Part shown: positions 1 through 8,380 of the stretch, in pieces | Position numbering within the stretch: position 1 is the stretch's first letter | How the letters are laid out: each line of letters begins with the position of its first letter | Program-made: the position numbers and the translations under genes | The notes under the pieces: generated by a model | What the model saw: the letters and a program-made list of their open reading frames with translations, nothing else | Told to the model about the DNA's origin: nothing | Databases searched by the model: none | Assembly: GCF_002218065.1 (NCBI RefSeq) | Contig: NZ_BDUB01000001.1 | Location: 1,682,711-1,746,710 of the forward strand | Length of the DNA: 64,000 bases | Direction: 5' to 3' | From: Nodularia sp. NIES-3585 | GTDB taxonomy: Bacteria; Cyanobacteriota; Cyanobacteriia; Cyanobacteriales; Nostocaceae

Positions 1-143
1 GCGTCAATTGACAGCATTTGCGCGGTTGTCGCATCTGTAACGCCGCCAAAAGCCTGGGCATAAAGAACCACTGCACTAGCATGATCCTCGTTCATGTGAC
101 TGCAAATGCGTGAGCTGATTTCAGGAGAAAAGTTATCAGACAT
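1..143 (-). CDS. DUF2470 domain protein, N-terminal fragment
   Basis: The gene runs off the left edge; only about 47 N-terminal codons are present. Read on the minus strand from the ATG at 141-143, the protein begins MSDNFSPEISSRICSHMNED and continues with HASAVVLYAQAFGG. The pattern M-N-E-D-H-A..V.L-Y-A is the start of the DUF2470 domain found in haem-utilisation (HugZ-like) proteins and in short stand-alone cyanobacterial proteins. Function is inferred from the family only. The gene is divergent from the phosphatase that starts at 439. Confidence 0.7.
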   Translation of the reverse strand, partial: MSDNFSPEISSRICSHMNEDHASAVVLYAQAFGGVTDATTAQMLSID

Positions 144-438
144 GGTGTGCGAGTGAGTTAGTATTACAGCGATTTCCTCAATTTTAAGCTAATTGGTTGA
201 AAATTTACAGGCTTGGAAATTGCCCACCAAACCGTCACTCACACTCCATTACTTGCATTGGCGATGTCTGGCGAACAAGTTGCACTTTGTGTCTTTTTTA
301 GCCAATATAACTTAACAGGGATTAATTCAATTAAGATGAAAGTGACATTTGTCAAATAGTGTTTATATATCGTTGCGGAAACCAAAAAACTGAAACTGTA
401 GCAAAACTATTCAGCCCAACTATTTAAGCTAAGAACCG
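144..438. other. Divergent intergenic region
   Basis: This 295-bp AT-rich stretch separates two divergent genes and should hold both promoters. I see no convincing ORF, repeat array or RNA gene in it. Confidence 0.4.
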
Positions 439-1197
439 ATGAGCGAAACAAGCCAACGTCGAATTGTTATTGGGGATGTACATGGCCACTATGAAGGTTT
501 GATGACATTGATGGAGGCGATCGCCCCTGCATCAGACGATCAAGTTTATTTTTTAGGCGACTTAATTGATCGTGGCCCTAAAAGCGCACAAGTAATTGAT
601 TTTGTCAAGGACAATAATTATCCTTGTCTGCTGGGAAATCATGAGCAAATGTTATTAAGCATTTTGACTGGCAGTAACACTTCTGCATCCGCAATGCAAG
701 CATGGCTGTATGGTGGAGGGCAAGCAACTATAGCCAGTTACGAAGAAGCGAGTATTCCTGAGGAACATATGCAGTGGTTGAAAAGTTTGCCGCTGTATCT
801 CGATTTGGGAGATATTTGGTTAACTCATGCTGGCGTAGACCCTGAAATACCTTTGGTAGAACAAACTGCCGAACAATTTTGCTGGATACGCGACGAATTT
901 CACAGCATTGAACAACCATACTTTTCTGATAAGCTGATGATCATCGGTCATACCATCACCTTTACCTTCCCTGGCGTTGCCCCTGGTAAGTTAGCACAAG
1001 GGCAGGGATGGCTAGATATAGATACTGGTGCTTACCATCCCCGCAGCGGCTGGTTAACTGGATTGGACGCTACAAATAACTTAATTTATCAAGTCAACGT
1101 TTTTAATAATTCTGTCCGTACCTTGCCCTTAGCTGAAGGGGTGGTCATGGTTAAACCTGAGAAAAGAACTGCTCGCCGCCATAAGCAACGAGCATAA
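439..1197 (+). CDS. Calcineurin-like metallophosphoesterase (Ser/Thr phosphatase type)
   Basis: A 252-residue cytoplasmic metallophosphoesterase. The metal-binding motifs are in canonical order: GDVHGH (12-17), GDLIDRGP (40-47), GNHE (66-69), THAG (129-132) and a late GH (170-171). These are the signatures of the PPP family, which includes bacterial PrpA/PrpB-type protein phosphatases and the ApaH-type Ap4A hydrolases. The length fits the short bacterial serine/threonine phosphatases. The substrate cannot be read from sequence. The C-terminus is basic (KPEKRTARRHKQRA). It is a single gene, convergent with the M48 protease. Confidence 0.88.
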   Translation: MSETSQRRIVIGDVHGHYEGLMTLMEAIAPASDDQVYFLGDLIDRGPKSAQVIDFVKDNNYPCLLGNHEQMLLSILTGSNTSASAMQAWLYGGGQATIASYEEASIPEEHMQWLKSLPLYLDLGDIWLTHAGVDPEIPLVEQTAEQFCWIRDEFHSIEQPYFSDKLMIIGHTITFTFPGVAPGKLAQGQGWLDIDTGAYHPRSGWLTGLDATNNLIYQVNVFNNSVRTLPLAEGVVMVKPEKRTARRHKQRA

Positions 1198-1216
1198 TTA
1201 ATGGTTGACATTTTAG

Positions 1217-2071
1217 TTAAAGTATGGCTTTGATATTAGCTCGATAAGCCGCATTATCCAATCCGTCACGCTGATTGCTAGGTTGGGCATTAATAGAACG
1301 TTGGAGGGCATTAATGCGATCGCCTGTGCCAGGGTGAGTACTCAAAAATGTCGGCACAGAACCCCCTCCTTGCATCAGCTTTTGCATAAAAGAAACCATT
1401 GCCGACTGGCCATAACCAGCTTGTGTCAAAGTTTTTAATCCTCTATTATCGGCATCAAATTCATCTTGACGACTGCGGGGACGGTTGAGTGCTAAGTCTA
1501 TACCAATTCCCACAGCGGCATTGCGATCTAAACCTGCTGCTGAAGCTACACCACTAGCAATCTCTCTTTGCCGCATCTGTTGTACTAAGTGTTTGCCAGT
1601 AATGTGACCAATTTCATGGGCAATTACACTCGCTAGTTCCGCTTCATTATCTGCGGCTTTCATCAAACCTGTGTGAATATAGACAAATCCCCCTAAAGTA
1701 GCAAAGGCATTGATAGCCTTATCGTCAACTACTTGGAAGGTAAAAGGAAGATTGGGGCGATCGCTATTAGCTACCAAGCGCTGACCAATTTGTTCCACAT
1801 AGCGATTAATTTGAGTATTGCGGCTGAGTCGAATATTACTACTTTGCAACTGCTGATTCATCTGCCTACCAAGATCAACCTCTTGGCGATCAGACATATT
1901 AGACATCTGAATTACCTGTATTCCCCGGAAGAGCAGAGACCGGATATCGAAGGCATTTCCCGGCATTGGTGTAGTTAGGCACAGAGTTAGGGCAACTACC
2001 ACCGAAATCAACGGATAAAACCAACGTCGCCGTCCATTATGATTATTTGCAAAAAAGTTTTGCCAATTCAT
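1217..2071 (-). CDS. M48-family zinc metallopeptidase, secreted or membrane-anchored
   Basis: A 284-residue protein with an N-terminal hydrophobic segment (about 17-36, followed by a small-residue site near GNA 38-40), so it is exported or anchored. The zinc-binding motif HEIGH is at 152-156, and a downstream E-F-D-A-D motif (204-208) supplies the likely third ligand. This is the M48C/BepA-like single-domain class that acts in the periplasm in envelope protein quality control. There is no TPR domain, unlike E. coli BepA. The ATG at 2069-2071 precedes the signal sequence naturally. Confidence 0.9.
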   Translation of the reverse strand: MNWQNFFANNHNGRRRWFYPLISVVVALTLCLTTPMPGNAFDIRSLLFRGIQVIQMSNMSDRQEVDLGRQMNQQLQSSNIRLSRNTQINRYVEQIGQRLVANSDRPNLPFTFQVVDDKAINAFATLGGFVYIHTGLMKAADNEAELASVIAHEIGHITGKHLVQQMRQREIASGVASAAGLDRNAAVGIGIDLALNRPRSRQDEFDADNRGLKTLTQAGYGQSAMVSFMQKLMQGGGSVPTFLSTHPGTGDRINALQRSINAQPSNQRDGLDNAAYRANIKAIL

Positions 2072-2318
2072 AGTAATTAGGTTTATGGGATAAATTACAT
2101 GACGTATCTAGAGGCTTCTAAGTTGCATTATTGACTTAAATCCAAGTTTCTATACCAGTATGGCTCCCTATTTGCCAACCCGTGATAAACTGGCGCATAA
2201 CGACAAAACCCAGACCTTTTGAACGATTACCAGCTAATCAACTAAAGAAACTTGCCCTGTCCATGACAAAACTTGTTGCTAAAATCAATTATTCTGCTTC
2301 TATCTAGGAAAAGTTTCT

Positions 2319-2852
2319 ATGGCTATTTTAGATTCCAAAGGACGCTTGTTCGGCAAAATCAATCTCCTTGATTTAGGTGCTGCACTGGTAATTCTATTCG
2401 TAATAATTGGTATATTTGTTTTTCCTGGAACTACTGGTTCTGTTGCCCAGGTGGGGATTAAAACCGTACCCATTGAGGTAGATTTAGCCGTTCGCGGTTT
2501 GAATGTCCGCGATCCTGAGCGGTTATTTGAGAAAGGATTCACAAAAGGCGGTAAAACTAACGTGATTATCCGTAATCAACCCTACGGTCAAATTGGGATA
2601 AAATCCGTTCAAGTGTTACCTAGAACCTTAACAGTTTCCCAACCAGATGGTTCAGTTAAGGAATTACCAGATCCCAGGACAAACAATTTCAGTACAGATA
2701 TGCTTTTAACTTTAGAAGGGAAAGCCCAAATTACTGACACTGGTCTAGTTTTAGGTAAGAGCCAAGTTAAAATTGGTACGACTTTTGAATTAGAAGGTTT
2801 TAACTATAACTTTAATTCTACTGTTATCGATGTCCGATTGTTAGATAACTAA
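2319..2852 (+). CDS. DUF4330 domain protein, single-pass membrane
   Basis: A 177-residue protein that begins MAILDSKGRLFGKINLLDLG, the recognisable start of the DUF4330 family common in cyanobacteria and Firmicutes. One transmembrane helix lies at about 17-37 and is followed by a beta-rich, probably extracytoplasmic domain. The function is unknown. An AGGAAAAG-type ribosome site lies just before the ATG. The stop is followed within about 10 bp by an inverted repeat of the AGACGCGAT family (2865-2884). Confidence 0.82.
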   Translation: MAILDSKGRLFGKINLLDLGAALVILFVIIGIFVFPGTTGSVAQVGIKTVPIEVDLAVRGLNVRDPERLFEKGFTKGGKTNVIIRNQPYGQIGIKSVQVLPRTLTVSQPDGSVKELPDPRTNNFSTDMLLTLEGKAQITDTGLVLGKSQVKIGTTFELEGFNYNFNSTVIDVRLLDN

Positions 2853-2864
2853 TAGCAAAGAAGA

Positions 2865-2884
2865 AGACGCGATAAATCGCGTCT
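2865..2884. repeat. Palindromic repeat, AGACGCGAT family
   Basis: Inverted repeat AGACGCGAT-aa-ATCGCGTCT followed by CTAC. It lies between the 3' ends of two convergent genes. Related copies in this window are at 4877-4906, 5865-5886, 16218-16237 and 55595-55624. A bidirectional terminator role is possible, but no T-tract follows. Confidence 0.75.
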
Positions 2885-2905
2885 CTACAAGGCTAGAAAA
2901 GATCA

Positions 2906-3802
2906 CTAATCTAGCATCGGTAAAAATTGCCGAATTAACCCAATAGTCACAGCTGGTAGTTCCAACTGAGGCGTTAATCCCACATCTTCTAATGGTTGAA
3001 ATATTCGGATAGCTTGGGGATTCTTCTCCGAAAGACGACGACCAATATCTGGGCCAGTAAATTCTGACTTTTGTCCCCAAATAATCGCGGTAGGAGTTTT
3101 CAACTGTTGAATATATAGAGATAAATCAAAACATAAGTCGCCACGGACAAAAGACAGGGCGGCATATTCAGCATTGGGTTGCTGGGCAGATTTTAGGTAA
3201 GCTTCGACAATTTCCTCGTATATGCGATTAGACTGGGCAAATTGCCGTTGCTCTAAAAAGTTACGAATACCTGCACTCGTCGCAATTCCAGTGCTATAAA
3301 GCACGCGGTCAATAATGGGAACGCTAACTATTTGGGCAAAAACGCTGCGAGAGTAGTCTTCGCCAAAATCGGAGAGTCCGGCTGGTGTGACCAGAGTTAA
3401 AGACTTGAATAAATCAGGATAGGCGATCGCGACTCGAATTGTAAAGGCCGCAGTCAGGGAAGAAGCGATTACTTTCACAGGCCCTGTACAAGTCTGCTGG
3501 ATAAACTCCCGAATCGTTGTCAGATAATCATCAATCATGTAGTTTCGGGCTGGATGCTCAGACCTACCCCAACCAATTAAATCTGGTGCTAAAATCCGAT
3601 ACTCGGCAGCAAAAGCCGGATAAACTTTTGACCACTCATAAGCAGAAGACCCGCCACCAAAGCCATGCAGGAATACCAAAGTTTCCTTTTCCTGTTTGGC
3701 GGCGGAATTTTCCTGCCAAGGTGAGCTAGTGGCAGTATAATAAACCATCTTACCTAGTGAGGTAATTATGGAGCGTTGCTCAAATCCTTGTGGCTGAAAC
3801 AT
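2906..3802 (-). CDS. Alpha/beta-fold hydrolase, active site partly degenerate
   Basis: A 298-residue alpha/beta hydrolase. The oxyanion-hole motif HGFGG is at 46-50. The nucleophile elbow reads A-S-S-L-T (113-117, Ser115) instead of G-x-S-x-G. The segment that normally carries the catalytic histidine, near the C-terminus (about 273-280, DVGLTPQL), has no His. Similar esterase-like proteins are common in cyanobacteria, so membership of the family is firm. Catalysis by the usual triad is doubtful. The substrate is unknown. Confidence 0.82.
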   Translation of the reverse strand: MFQPQGFEQRSIITSLGKMVYYTATSSPWQENSAAKQEKETLVFLHGFGGGSSAYEWSKVYPAFAAEYRILAPDLIGWGRSEHPARNYMIDDYLTTIREFIQQTCTGPVKVIASSLTAAFTIRVAIAYPDLFKSLTLVTPAGLSDFGEDYSRSVFAQIVSVPIIDRVLYSTGIATSAGIRNFLEQRQFAQSNRIYEEIVEAYLKSAQQPNAEYAALSFVRGDLCFDLSLYIQQLKTPTAIIWGQKSEFTGPDIGRRLSEKNPQAIRIFQPLEDVGLTPQLELPAVTIGLIRQFLPMLD

Positions 3803-4102
3803 AGGTATCTATTAAGTTTCTATGATGGTGATTGAATATGACGGATAGTTACTTCACCCCAAAGTGCTGATCTGTTGAATTTAAATTCCCCACAATTCTG
3901 ATGATCGACGACCCAATAATTATGCACATCTGGCCTCCGTCAGATTAAGTAGATCGGCACTATGTGCCTGTGCCTCTGGGGTTTTCAGACTCGCGTCTGT
4001 TTCGGGTAATTTTTCGGCTCTGCTAAAAAATATATTTGCTTGTAATTACTACTATACAAGGATTTATCATTAGACATTATTGTGAGTAAGTAGGTTAAAA
4101 CT
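3803..4102. other. Intergenic region, nothing recognised
   Basis: This 300-bp gap between divergent genes must carry the promoters of the hydrolase and the armadillo-type protein. I see small imperfect hairpins (for example GGCACtatGTGCC near 3957) but no ORF or RNA gene that I can support. Confidence 0.3.
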
Positions 4103-4834
4103 GTGGCAAAGGCTTCATTTTCTTGGCAGCAACGGATCAACCAGATTCCTCATTGGTCGCTTTTCAAGTTCAAGAGAGGAAGCCCAAAGCAACGCACTTT
4201 CAAGCCTCTGTCTGGGCCGGGAGGCATTCTAGGCTTTTTCACAATTATTGTGGCGATGCTGTTGTGGAACTGGAAATTACTATTGGCACTTCTAGTTGGC
4301 GTTGGGGTAATGTTATTAGTTTACTCAATGCAAAAATGGGACTGGCAACTGCACTTATCCCAGATGTGGAAATTTTTAAACAGTCCCAATTGTCGTTTGG
4401 CCTTAGCAGTAGGTAGTGGCGGTATTGCCACTGTTAGCACATACATGGCAGCCGCTATCTGGGTTGACTCTAAAAGTTCCTGGATTGCTGCTGGTGCGAT
4501 TTTGCAAGGCTTGGGAACGTTATTAACTTTAATTTTATTGATGTGGCAAATCGTCAGTTTTTACGGCAACCAAGAGCGAAATAACCTTGATCAATTGTTG
4601 GTGAATTTAACAGAACCAGATCCTTTGCAGCGTTTGATTGCCATCCGACAATTAACTAAAATTATCACCAGTCAGCAAGTTGATTCCCAGGTGCAGGAAG
4701 AAGTTATGCAATGCTTGCGGCTATTACTAAGTCAAGAGCCGGAAACAGTGATTAGAGATGCGGCTTTAGACAGTTTACAAGCTTTGGATCGCAGGCGATC
4801 ATCGCTACCATTGAGCAAAGTTACTTATTCGTGA
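4103..4834 (+). CDS. Membrane protein with C-terminal armadillo/HEAT-like domain
   Basis: A 243-residue protein with a GTG start. The basic N-terminus is followed by hydrophobic segments at about 40-76 and 98-150 (three to four membrane helices). A soluble helical tail from about 160 has leucine-rich repeats (for example LLVNLTEPDPLQRLIAI and RDAALDSLQALDRR) that look like armadillo/HEAT helices. I recognise it as a conserved cyanobacterial protein of unknown function. The helical tail suggests protein binding at the membrane, which is inference. Confidence 0.65.
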   Translation: MAKASFSWQQRINQIPHWSLFKFKRGSPKQRTFKPLSGPGGILGFFTIIVAMLLWNWKLLLALLVGVGVMLLVYSMQKWDWQLHLSQMWKFLNSPNCRLALAVGSGGIATVSTYMAAAIWVDSKSSWIAAGAILQGLGTLLTLILLMWQIVSFYGNQERNNLDQLLVNLTEPDPLQRLIAIRQLTKIITSQQVDSQVQEEVMQCLRLLLSQEPETVIRDAALDSLQALDRRRSSLPLSKVTYS

Positions 4835-4876
4835 TCAACATTGACCGAATTCAAATATGCGTCTTCGGTGAACCCT

Positions 4877-4906
4877 TGTAGAGACTTTGTATGCAAGGTC
4901 TCTACA
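4877..4906. repeat. Inverted repeat TGTAGAGAC / GTCTCTACA
   Basis: Nine-base arms TGTAGAGAC (4877-4885) and GTCTCTACA (4898-4906) around a 12-base loop. It lies between two convergent genes (HEAT protein and ftsE-like). It shares its core with the other GTAGAGAC/AGACGCGAT palindromes in the window. Confidence 0.7.
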
Positions 4907-4923
4907 TTGTTTGTTTGAGATAT

Positions 4924-5691
4924 TTAATGACTTTGAACTTTTGGCGATTGTCGATCAATGCGTCCATTACGTACTTGCACTACTAGATGATTGCATCGAC
5001 GCACCAATTGTTCATCATGAGTAGTCACAATTACGGTTGCGCCAAAGGTATTTAACTTTTGGAGAATCTGCATAACTTGCCAAGAATTATCAGGATCAAG
5101 GTTACCTGTTGGCTCATCAGCTAAAAGTAATGGAGGTGTGCCAACGATAGCCCGCGCAATACTTACTCGTTGTTGTTCTCCCCCAGAAAGTTGGTCGGGA
5201 AAACAGTCGGCTTTAGTCAGTAAACCTACTAGCTTCAAAGTTGGTTCTAAACGTCGGTAAATTTCCTTACGAGTATATCCTTGAGCTTGCAACACAAAAG
5301 TGATATTTTCTGCCACCGTCCGCTGAGGAATTAATTTGTAGTCTTGAAATACTATACCAATGCGTCGCCGTAATTTTGACAGGCGATCGCCTCGCAAACT
5401 TTTAATATTACAGTCATTAACAATAACATCGCCCTGTGTTGCTAACTCTTGACCATACAACAGTTTTAACAGGGTTGATTTCCCCGAACCACTAGGCCCT
5501 GTGATAAATAAAAAGCCCTTCTTTTTGACCTCTAAATTTACATCCAATAAGGCATGACAGCCATTTCTATAGGTTTTTGTCACAGAGCGTAATTGTACAA
5601 TTGCATCTGTGTTGCTACTATGCTGTTGAGTTTGGGTATTTTCGGTGTTAATTGATTTATCAGTAATTGTTGGGGTTGTTAATACTGGCAT
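4924..5691 (-). CDS. ftsE: FtsE-like ABC ATPase
   Basis: A 255-residue ABC ATPase. The Walker A motif GPSGSGKS is at 65-72, the signature LSGGEQQR at 168-175 and Walker [10 protein letters not shown] at 188-196, followed by the H-loop TTHD. The body (VTKTYRNG near 37, [17 protein letters not shown] around 114-130) matches FtsE, the ATPase that partners FtsX to activate peptidoglycan hydrolases at division. The first 30 residues are a low-complexity Thr/Gln/Asn extension. No FtsX neighbour is present in this window. The assignment rests on the FtsE-type Q-loop region. Confidence 0.8.
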   Translation of the reverse strand: MPVLTTPTITDKSINTENTQTQQHSSNTDAIVQLRSVTKTYRNGCHALLDVNLEVKKKGFLFITGPSGSGKSTLLKLLYGQELATQGDVIVNDCNIKSLRGDRLSKLRRRIGIVFQDYKLIPQRTVAENITFVLQAQGYTRKEIYRRLEPTLKLVGLLTKADCFPDQLSGGEQQRVSIARAIVGTPPLLLADEPTGNLDPDNSWQVMQILQKLNTFGATVIVTTHDEQLVRRCNHLVVQVRNGRIDRQSPKVQSH

Positions 5692-5864
5692 TCTAAACTT
5701 TCCTCACGTCCTCAACCAAATAGCTGGAAGTTGTGATTTTATCTTCACCTTAAAAACAGGATTCCCCGCTTTTACCGAGAAATCTCAAATTGAAAGTCCA
5801 AAAATAAAAATTTGTTAAAGCTTTAAATATTTAAGTACGTAATAACACTCTACAGTATCTTGTA

Positions 5865-5886
5865 CAGACGCGATCAATCGCGTCTG
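5865..5886. repeat. Palindromic repeat CAGACGCGAT-ca-ATCGCGTCTG
   Basis: Ten-base perfect arms around a 2-base centre, just 3' of the WecG-like gene. It is another copy of the palindrome family found at 2865, 16218 and 55595. Confidence 0.75.
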
Positions 5887-5897
5887 GGCAATCAGCA

Positions 5898-6650
5898 CTA
5901 AATTGCACCCCTGGCGGTCAAACGATAAATAAAAGCTTTCACCACAAATTCCGGCAAAGCCAACATCCGCCGCCAACGCCAGGGTTCTTGATAAAGACGA
6001 TACAGCCATTCCAAGTTATTGTTTCCTAACCAAGCCGGAGCGCGAGTTTTTATCCCTGACCAAATATCGAAGCTACCACCAACACCAATCCAAATTGCTT
6101 GGGGGCATAAATGACGGTTTTGGGCAATCCATAACTCTTGACGTGGCACTCCCAAACCGACAAAAATTAATTGTGGCTGTAATTCGGTCAGTCTTTGTTT
6201 TAATAGCTCTTCTTCTTCTGGAGTATGGTATCCAGAATTAGTACCTACTATATTCAATTTGGGGATTTGCTGCTGCCAAAATTCTGCGGCTTGTGCAACT
6301 ACTCCAGGTGTTCCACCATAGAAAAACAGTTTTGTATCTGGTTGCTGTTGTCCGATTTGTTGCAACAGGCTTTCTGATAGCTCAATCCCTGGACAACGCT
6401 GCACTTTTTGCCAAAAAAGCCATCGCAAATACAAAACTACCCCTGCACCATCGGGAATGACTAGCTCGGCATTTTGAATCACTTGAGCAAGAGCTTGATT
6501 CCGTTCTGCCTGCATAGTCATTTCTGCATTCAGCGTAACTACATGAGTCCCTATGCTGTGTTGCAGGCATTCCAGCAACCAACCTGGATAGTTACTCATG
6601 ACATGAACTGGTATTCCCAGTACCGAAAACATTTGAGGCGGTTTAAACAT
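5898..6650 (-). CDS. WecG/TagA/CpsF-family glycosyltransferase
   Basis: A 250-residue GT26-family enzyme. It transfers a sugar (typically ManNAc or ManNAcA) to a lipid-linked acceptor at the inner membrane face, in exopolysaccharide or teichoic-acid-like pathways. Visible motifs are VTLNAEM (38-44, with the Thr/Asn pair), PDGAGV (66-71, catalytic-type Asp67), GLGVPRQE (165-172) and GGSFD (191-195). A basic aromatic C-terminal tail (EWLYRLYQEPWRWRR) matches the membrane-docking appendage. The ATG at 6648-6650 was preferred; the frame also stays open to a TTG at 6704 (18 more residues). Confidence 0.88.
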   Translation of the reverse strand: MFKPPQMFSVLGIPVHVMSNYPGWLLECLQHSIGTHVVTLNAEMTMQAERNQALAQVIQNAELVIPDGAGVVLYLRWLFWQKVQRCPGIELSESLLQQIGQQQPDTKLFFYGGTPGVVAQAAEFWQQQIPKLNIVGTNSGYHTPEEEELLKQRLTELQPQLIFVGLGVPRQELWIAQNRHLCPQAIWIGVGGSFDIWSGIKTRAPAWLGNNNLEWLYRLYQEPWRWRRMLALPEFVVKAFIYRLTARGAI

Positions 6651-6858
6651 AGCCCGATCTTGAATTAGACTCACACCAGATTCTCCAGACCGTAAGTCTA
6701 TCAAATTTTTCTACACGCCGTCTGTAAAGAATTGAAGCAACAATATTTATTGGCGCTGCTGTGTAATCAGACTGTATTACCTTAATCTCGGTATCGATCA
6801 AGAAAAAATTTAGCCATAATCAAGATTGACACTCTCAGGTCTAAAGACACTGAGATTT

Positions 6859-8100
6859 TTAGGAGATTTTCACTCGTAAAGGCTGTGCCAAACAGCCACT
6901 AGACACTCCGCTTAAAGCATTGTGCTTACTTTTTCTGAGAATATTAGCCGCACCGTTGCAGTCTGCATTCACCAAAATACCATCCTGAGTACGATACAGC
7001 CCCCGCTTGATTCGCTTACCAGAGAACTCATACTTCTTGGGGTTGTCAGCATTAAAAACAGGAATAGTGTCATTGTCCAAAAAACTAGCTTTGCTAGTAT
7101 AGGACTCTTCCTGTTCCGCATACTTGATTCCGTATCGCTCACACAGAGATTTCAGCTTAAGTCTAAAACTGCTATGGGGAATCTGTACAAAGTTTTGATT
7201 ATTGCGAGAACCAATACTAATAGATTGTTTGATCTCAATATTGAAACCAACTATCAACTTATCAATACGATGCTCAAGACAGTGGTTGATAACATATCTA
7301 GCCGCTTTGTTCAAATAATCACGAACCTTGGCATGACGATTAATAGCCAGTCTAGCTTGGCGCTCGGTAGTCCCCTTGATTTTCTGCAAATCCTTAATAG
7401 ATTGCAGTCTAGCGTTTTCTTTGTTGAACCATTGGTTAAAGGATTTAAGTGGTTTGCCATCCAAAATAAAGGATGCCCCATTGGTATCAATACAGGTTGC
7501 TAGATTATCAAGTCCCAAGTCAATGCTAATAGCACTTTCTGGTTTAGTCTCAATCGGTGTTTCTTGAGCTTCAAAGATAAATTCCACCTCAAAAAAGCGG
7601 CCATTATATTTTGGGAGTATGCGAACTTCTTTGAGAGTTTCTTGGTTTAATCGCTCAGGGAATGGTATCCAGATTTCACCATGTTCAGCCTTGAAAGCGG
7701 TAGACATAGGAATCCGAAATTTTCCATCTTTGACCTTAACTCTTGGTATGATCAAAGGGAAATATCCGTCCTTGGGCAGGTAGTGAGGTAATCTTACTTT
7801 ACTGCTGTAAAACCCAGATTTAACTGAAGCAATCAATCCGTAGAAGCTGCGAAAAGTTCTGTCAACCACTTTCAATGTTTGTTGAGCAATATCGGTGTTA
7901 AGCAACCGATAGTTCTCATTTGCTTTGCAGTGGTGATAATTAGACTCATATTTCAAATGTTTCCGTTCTTGAAAGTAATACTGCCTAACTGTGTAAAGCC
8001 CTATGTTGTAAAGGTTCTTACTCAGTCTACAAAGTTCTTTGAGGGCTGTGAATTCATTAACTTTGAGTTTTCGTATTTGATTCTTTTGAGTCAGATACAT
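6859..8100 (-). CDS. tnpB: TnpB RNA-guided nuclease with rearranged RuvC site
   Basis: A 413-residue TnpB, the omega-RNA-guided nuclease of IS200/IS605 elements. RuvC-I is SIDLGLDNLA with Asp194 and RuvC-III is NADCNGAAN with Asp380. The segment where RuvC-II usually has Glu (VIED-type) reads LIVGFN (282-287) with Gly at that place. An alternative acidic pair, Glu331/Glu332, sits in AEQEESYTSKASFLD (about 45 residues further), as in the Fanzor-like TnpB clades. The usual CxxC zinc finger before RuvC-III is absent. The N-terminal helical and wedge-like regions look complete, so this reads as an intact protein. Confidence 0.88.
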   Translation of the reverse strand: MYLTQKNQIRKLKVNEFTALKELCRLSKNLYNIGLYTVRQYYFQERKHLKYESNYHHCKANENYRLLNTDIAQQTLKVVDRTFRSFYGLIASVKSGFYSSKVRLPHYLPKDGYFPLIIPRVKVKDGKFRIPMSTAFKAEHGEIWIPFPERLNQETLKEVRILPKYNGRFFEVEFIFEAQETPIETKPESAISIDLGLDNLATCIDTNGASFILDGKPLKSFNQWFNKENARLQSIKDLQKIKGTTERQARLAINRHAKVRDYLNKAARYVINHCLEHRIDKLIVGFNIEIKQSISIGSRNNQNFVQIPHSSFRLKLKSLCERYGIKYAEQEESYTSKASFLDNDTIPVFNADNPKKYEFSGKRIKRGLYRTQDGILVNADCNGAANILRKSKHNALSGVSSGCLAQPLRVKIS

Positions 8101-8105
8101 TTTAG

Positions 8106-8135
8106 TTTCGCTGTAACTAAGTTACCCTAGCGAAA
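8106..8135. repeat. Stem-loop just upstream of tnpB start
   Basis: A hairpin with outer arms TTTCGCT/AGCGAAA and inner arms GTAAC/GTTAC. It lies 6 bp from the tnpB ATG on the gene's 5' side. It could affect translation or be part of the element's left end. Confidence 0.5.
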
Positions 8136-8380
8136 AGCATGGAGATTGTCAAGATGCAGTCAGACCGAGGCGGTTAAAACCGCCCGTGTCGCTTCCCTCT
8201 CAGGGCTAAAGCCACGCTCGTTTCCCGCATACCGTGAGGTCTTATGATTTATTAGCGTGCATCTATATCGAATTTTGGAGGAAGGCATTTGCCATAAATT
8301 AGATTCGTCAGATGACAGAGCAAAGAGATTCGGTGAACTCCCTTTTAAAGTTAAAGTAATGTAACTTACGCAATTTGACT

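Larger units (their letters stand above)
6830..8217 (-). mobile_element. IS200/IS605-type (IS1341-like) element carrying only tnpB
   Basis: The tnpB gene is flanked by related hairpin sequences. On the plus strand CTCTCAGGTCTAAAGACAC (near 6832) resembles CTCTCAGGGCTAAAGCCAC (near 8197), and GGCGGTTAAAACCGCC (8168-8183) is a perfect palindrome on the tnpB upstream side. This is the layout of IS605-type ends, which form imperfect hairpins and give no target duplication. There is no tnpA transposase, so movement would need one in trans. The outer boundaries are approximate. Confidence 0.5.
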
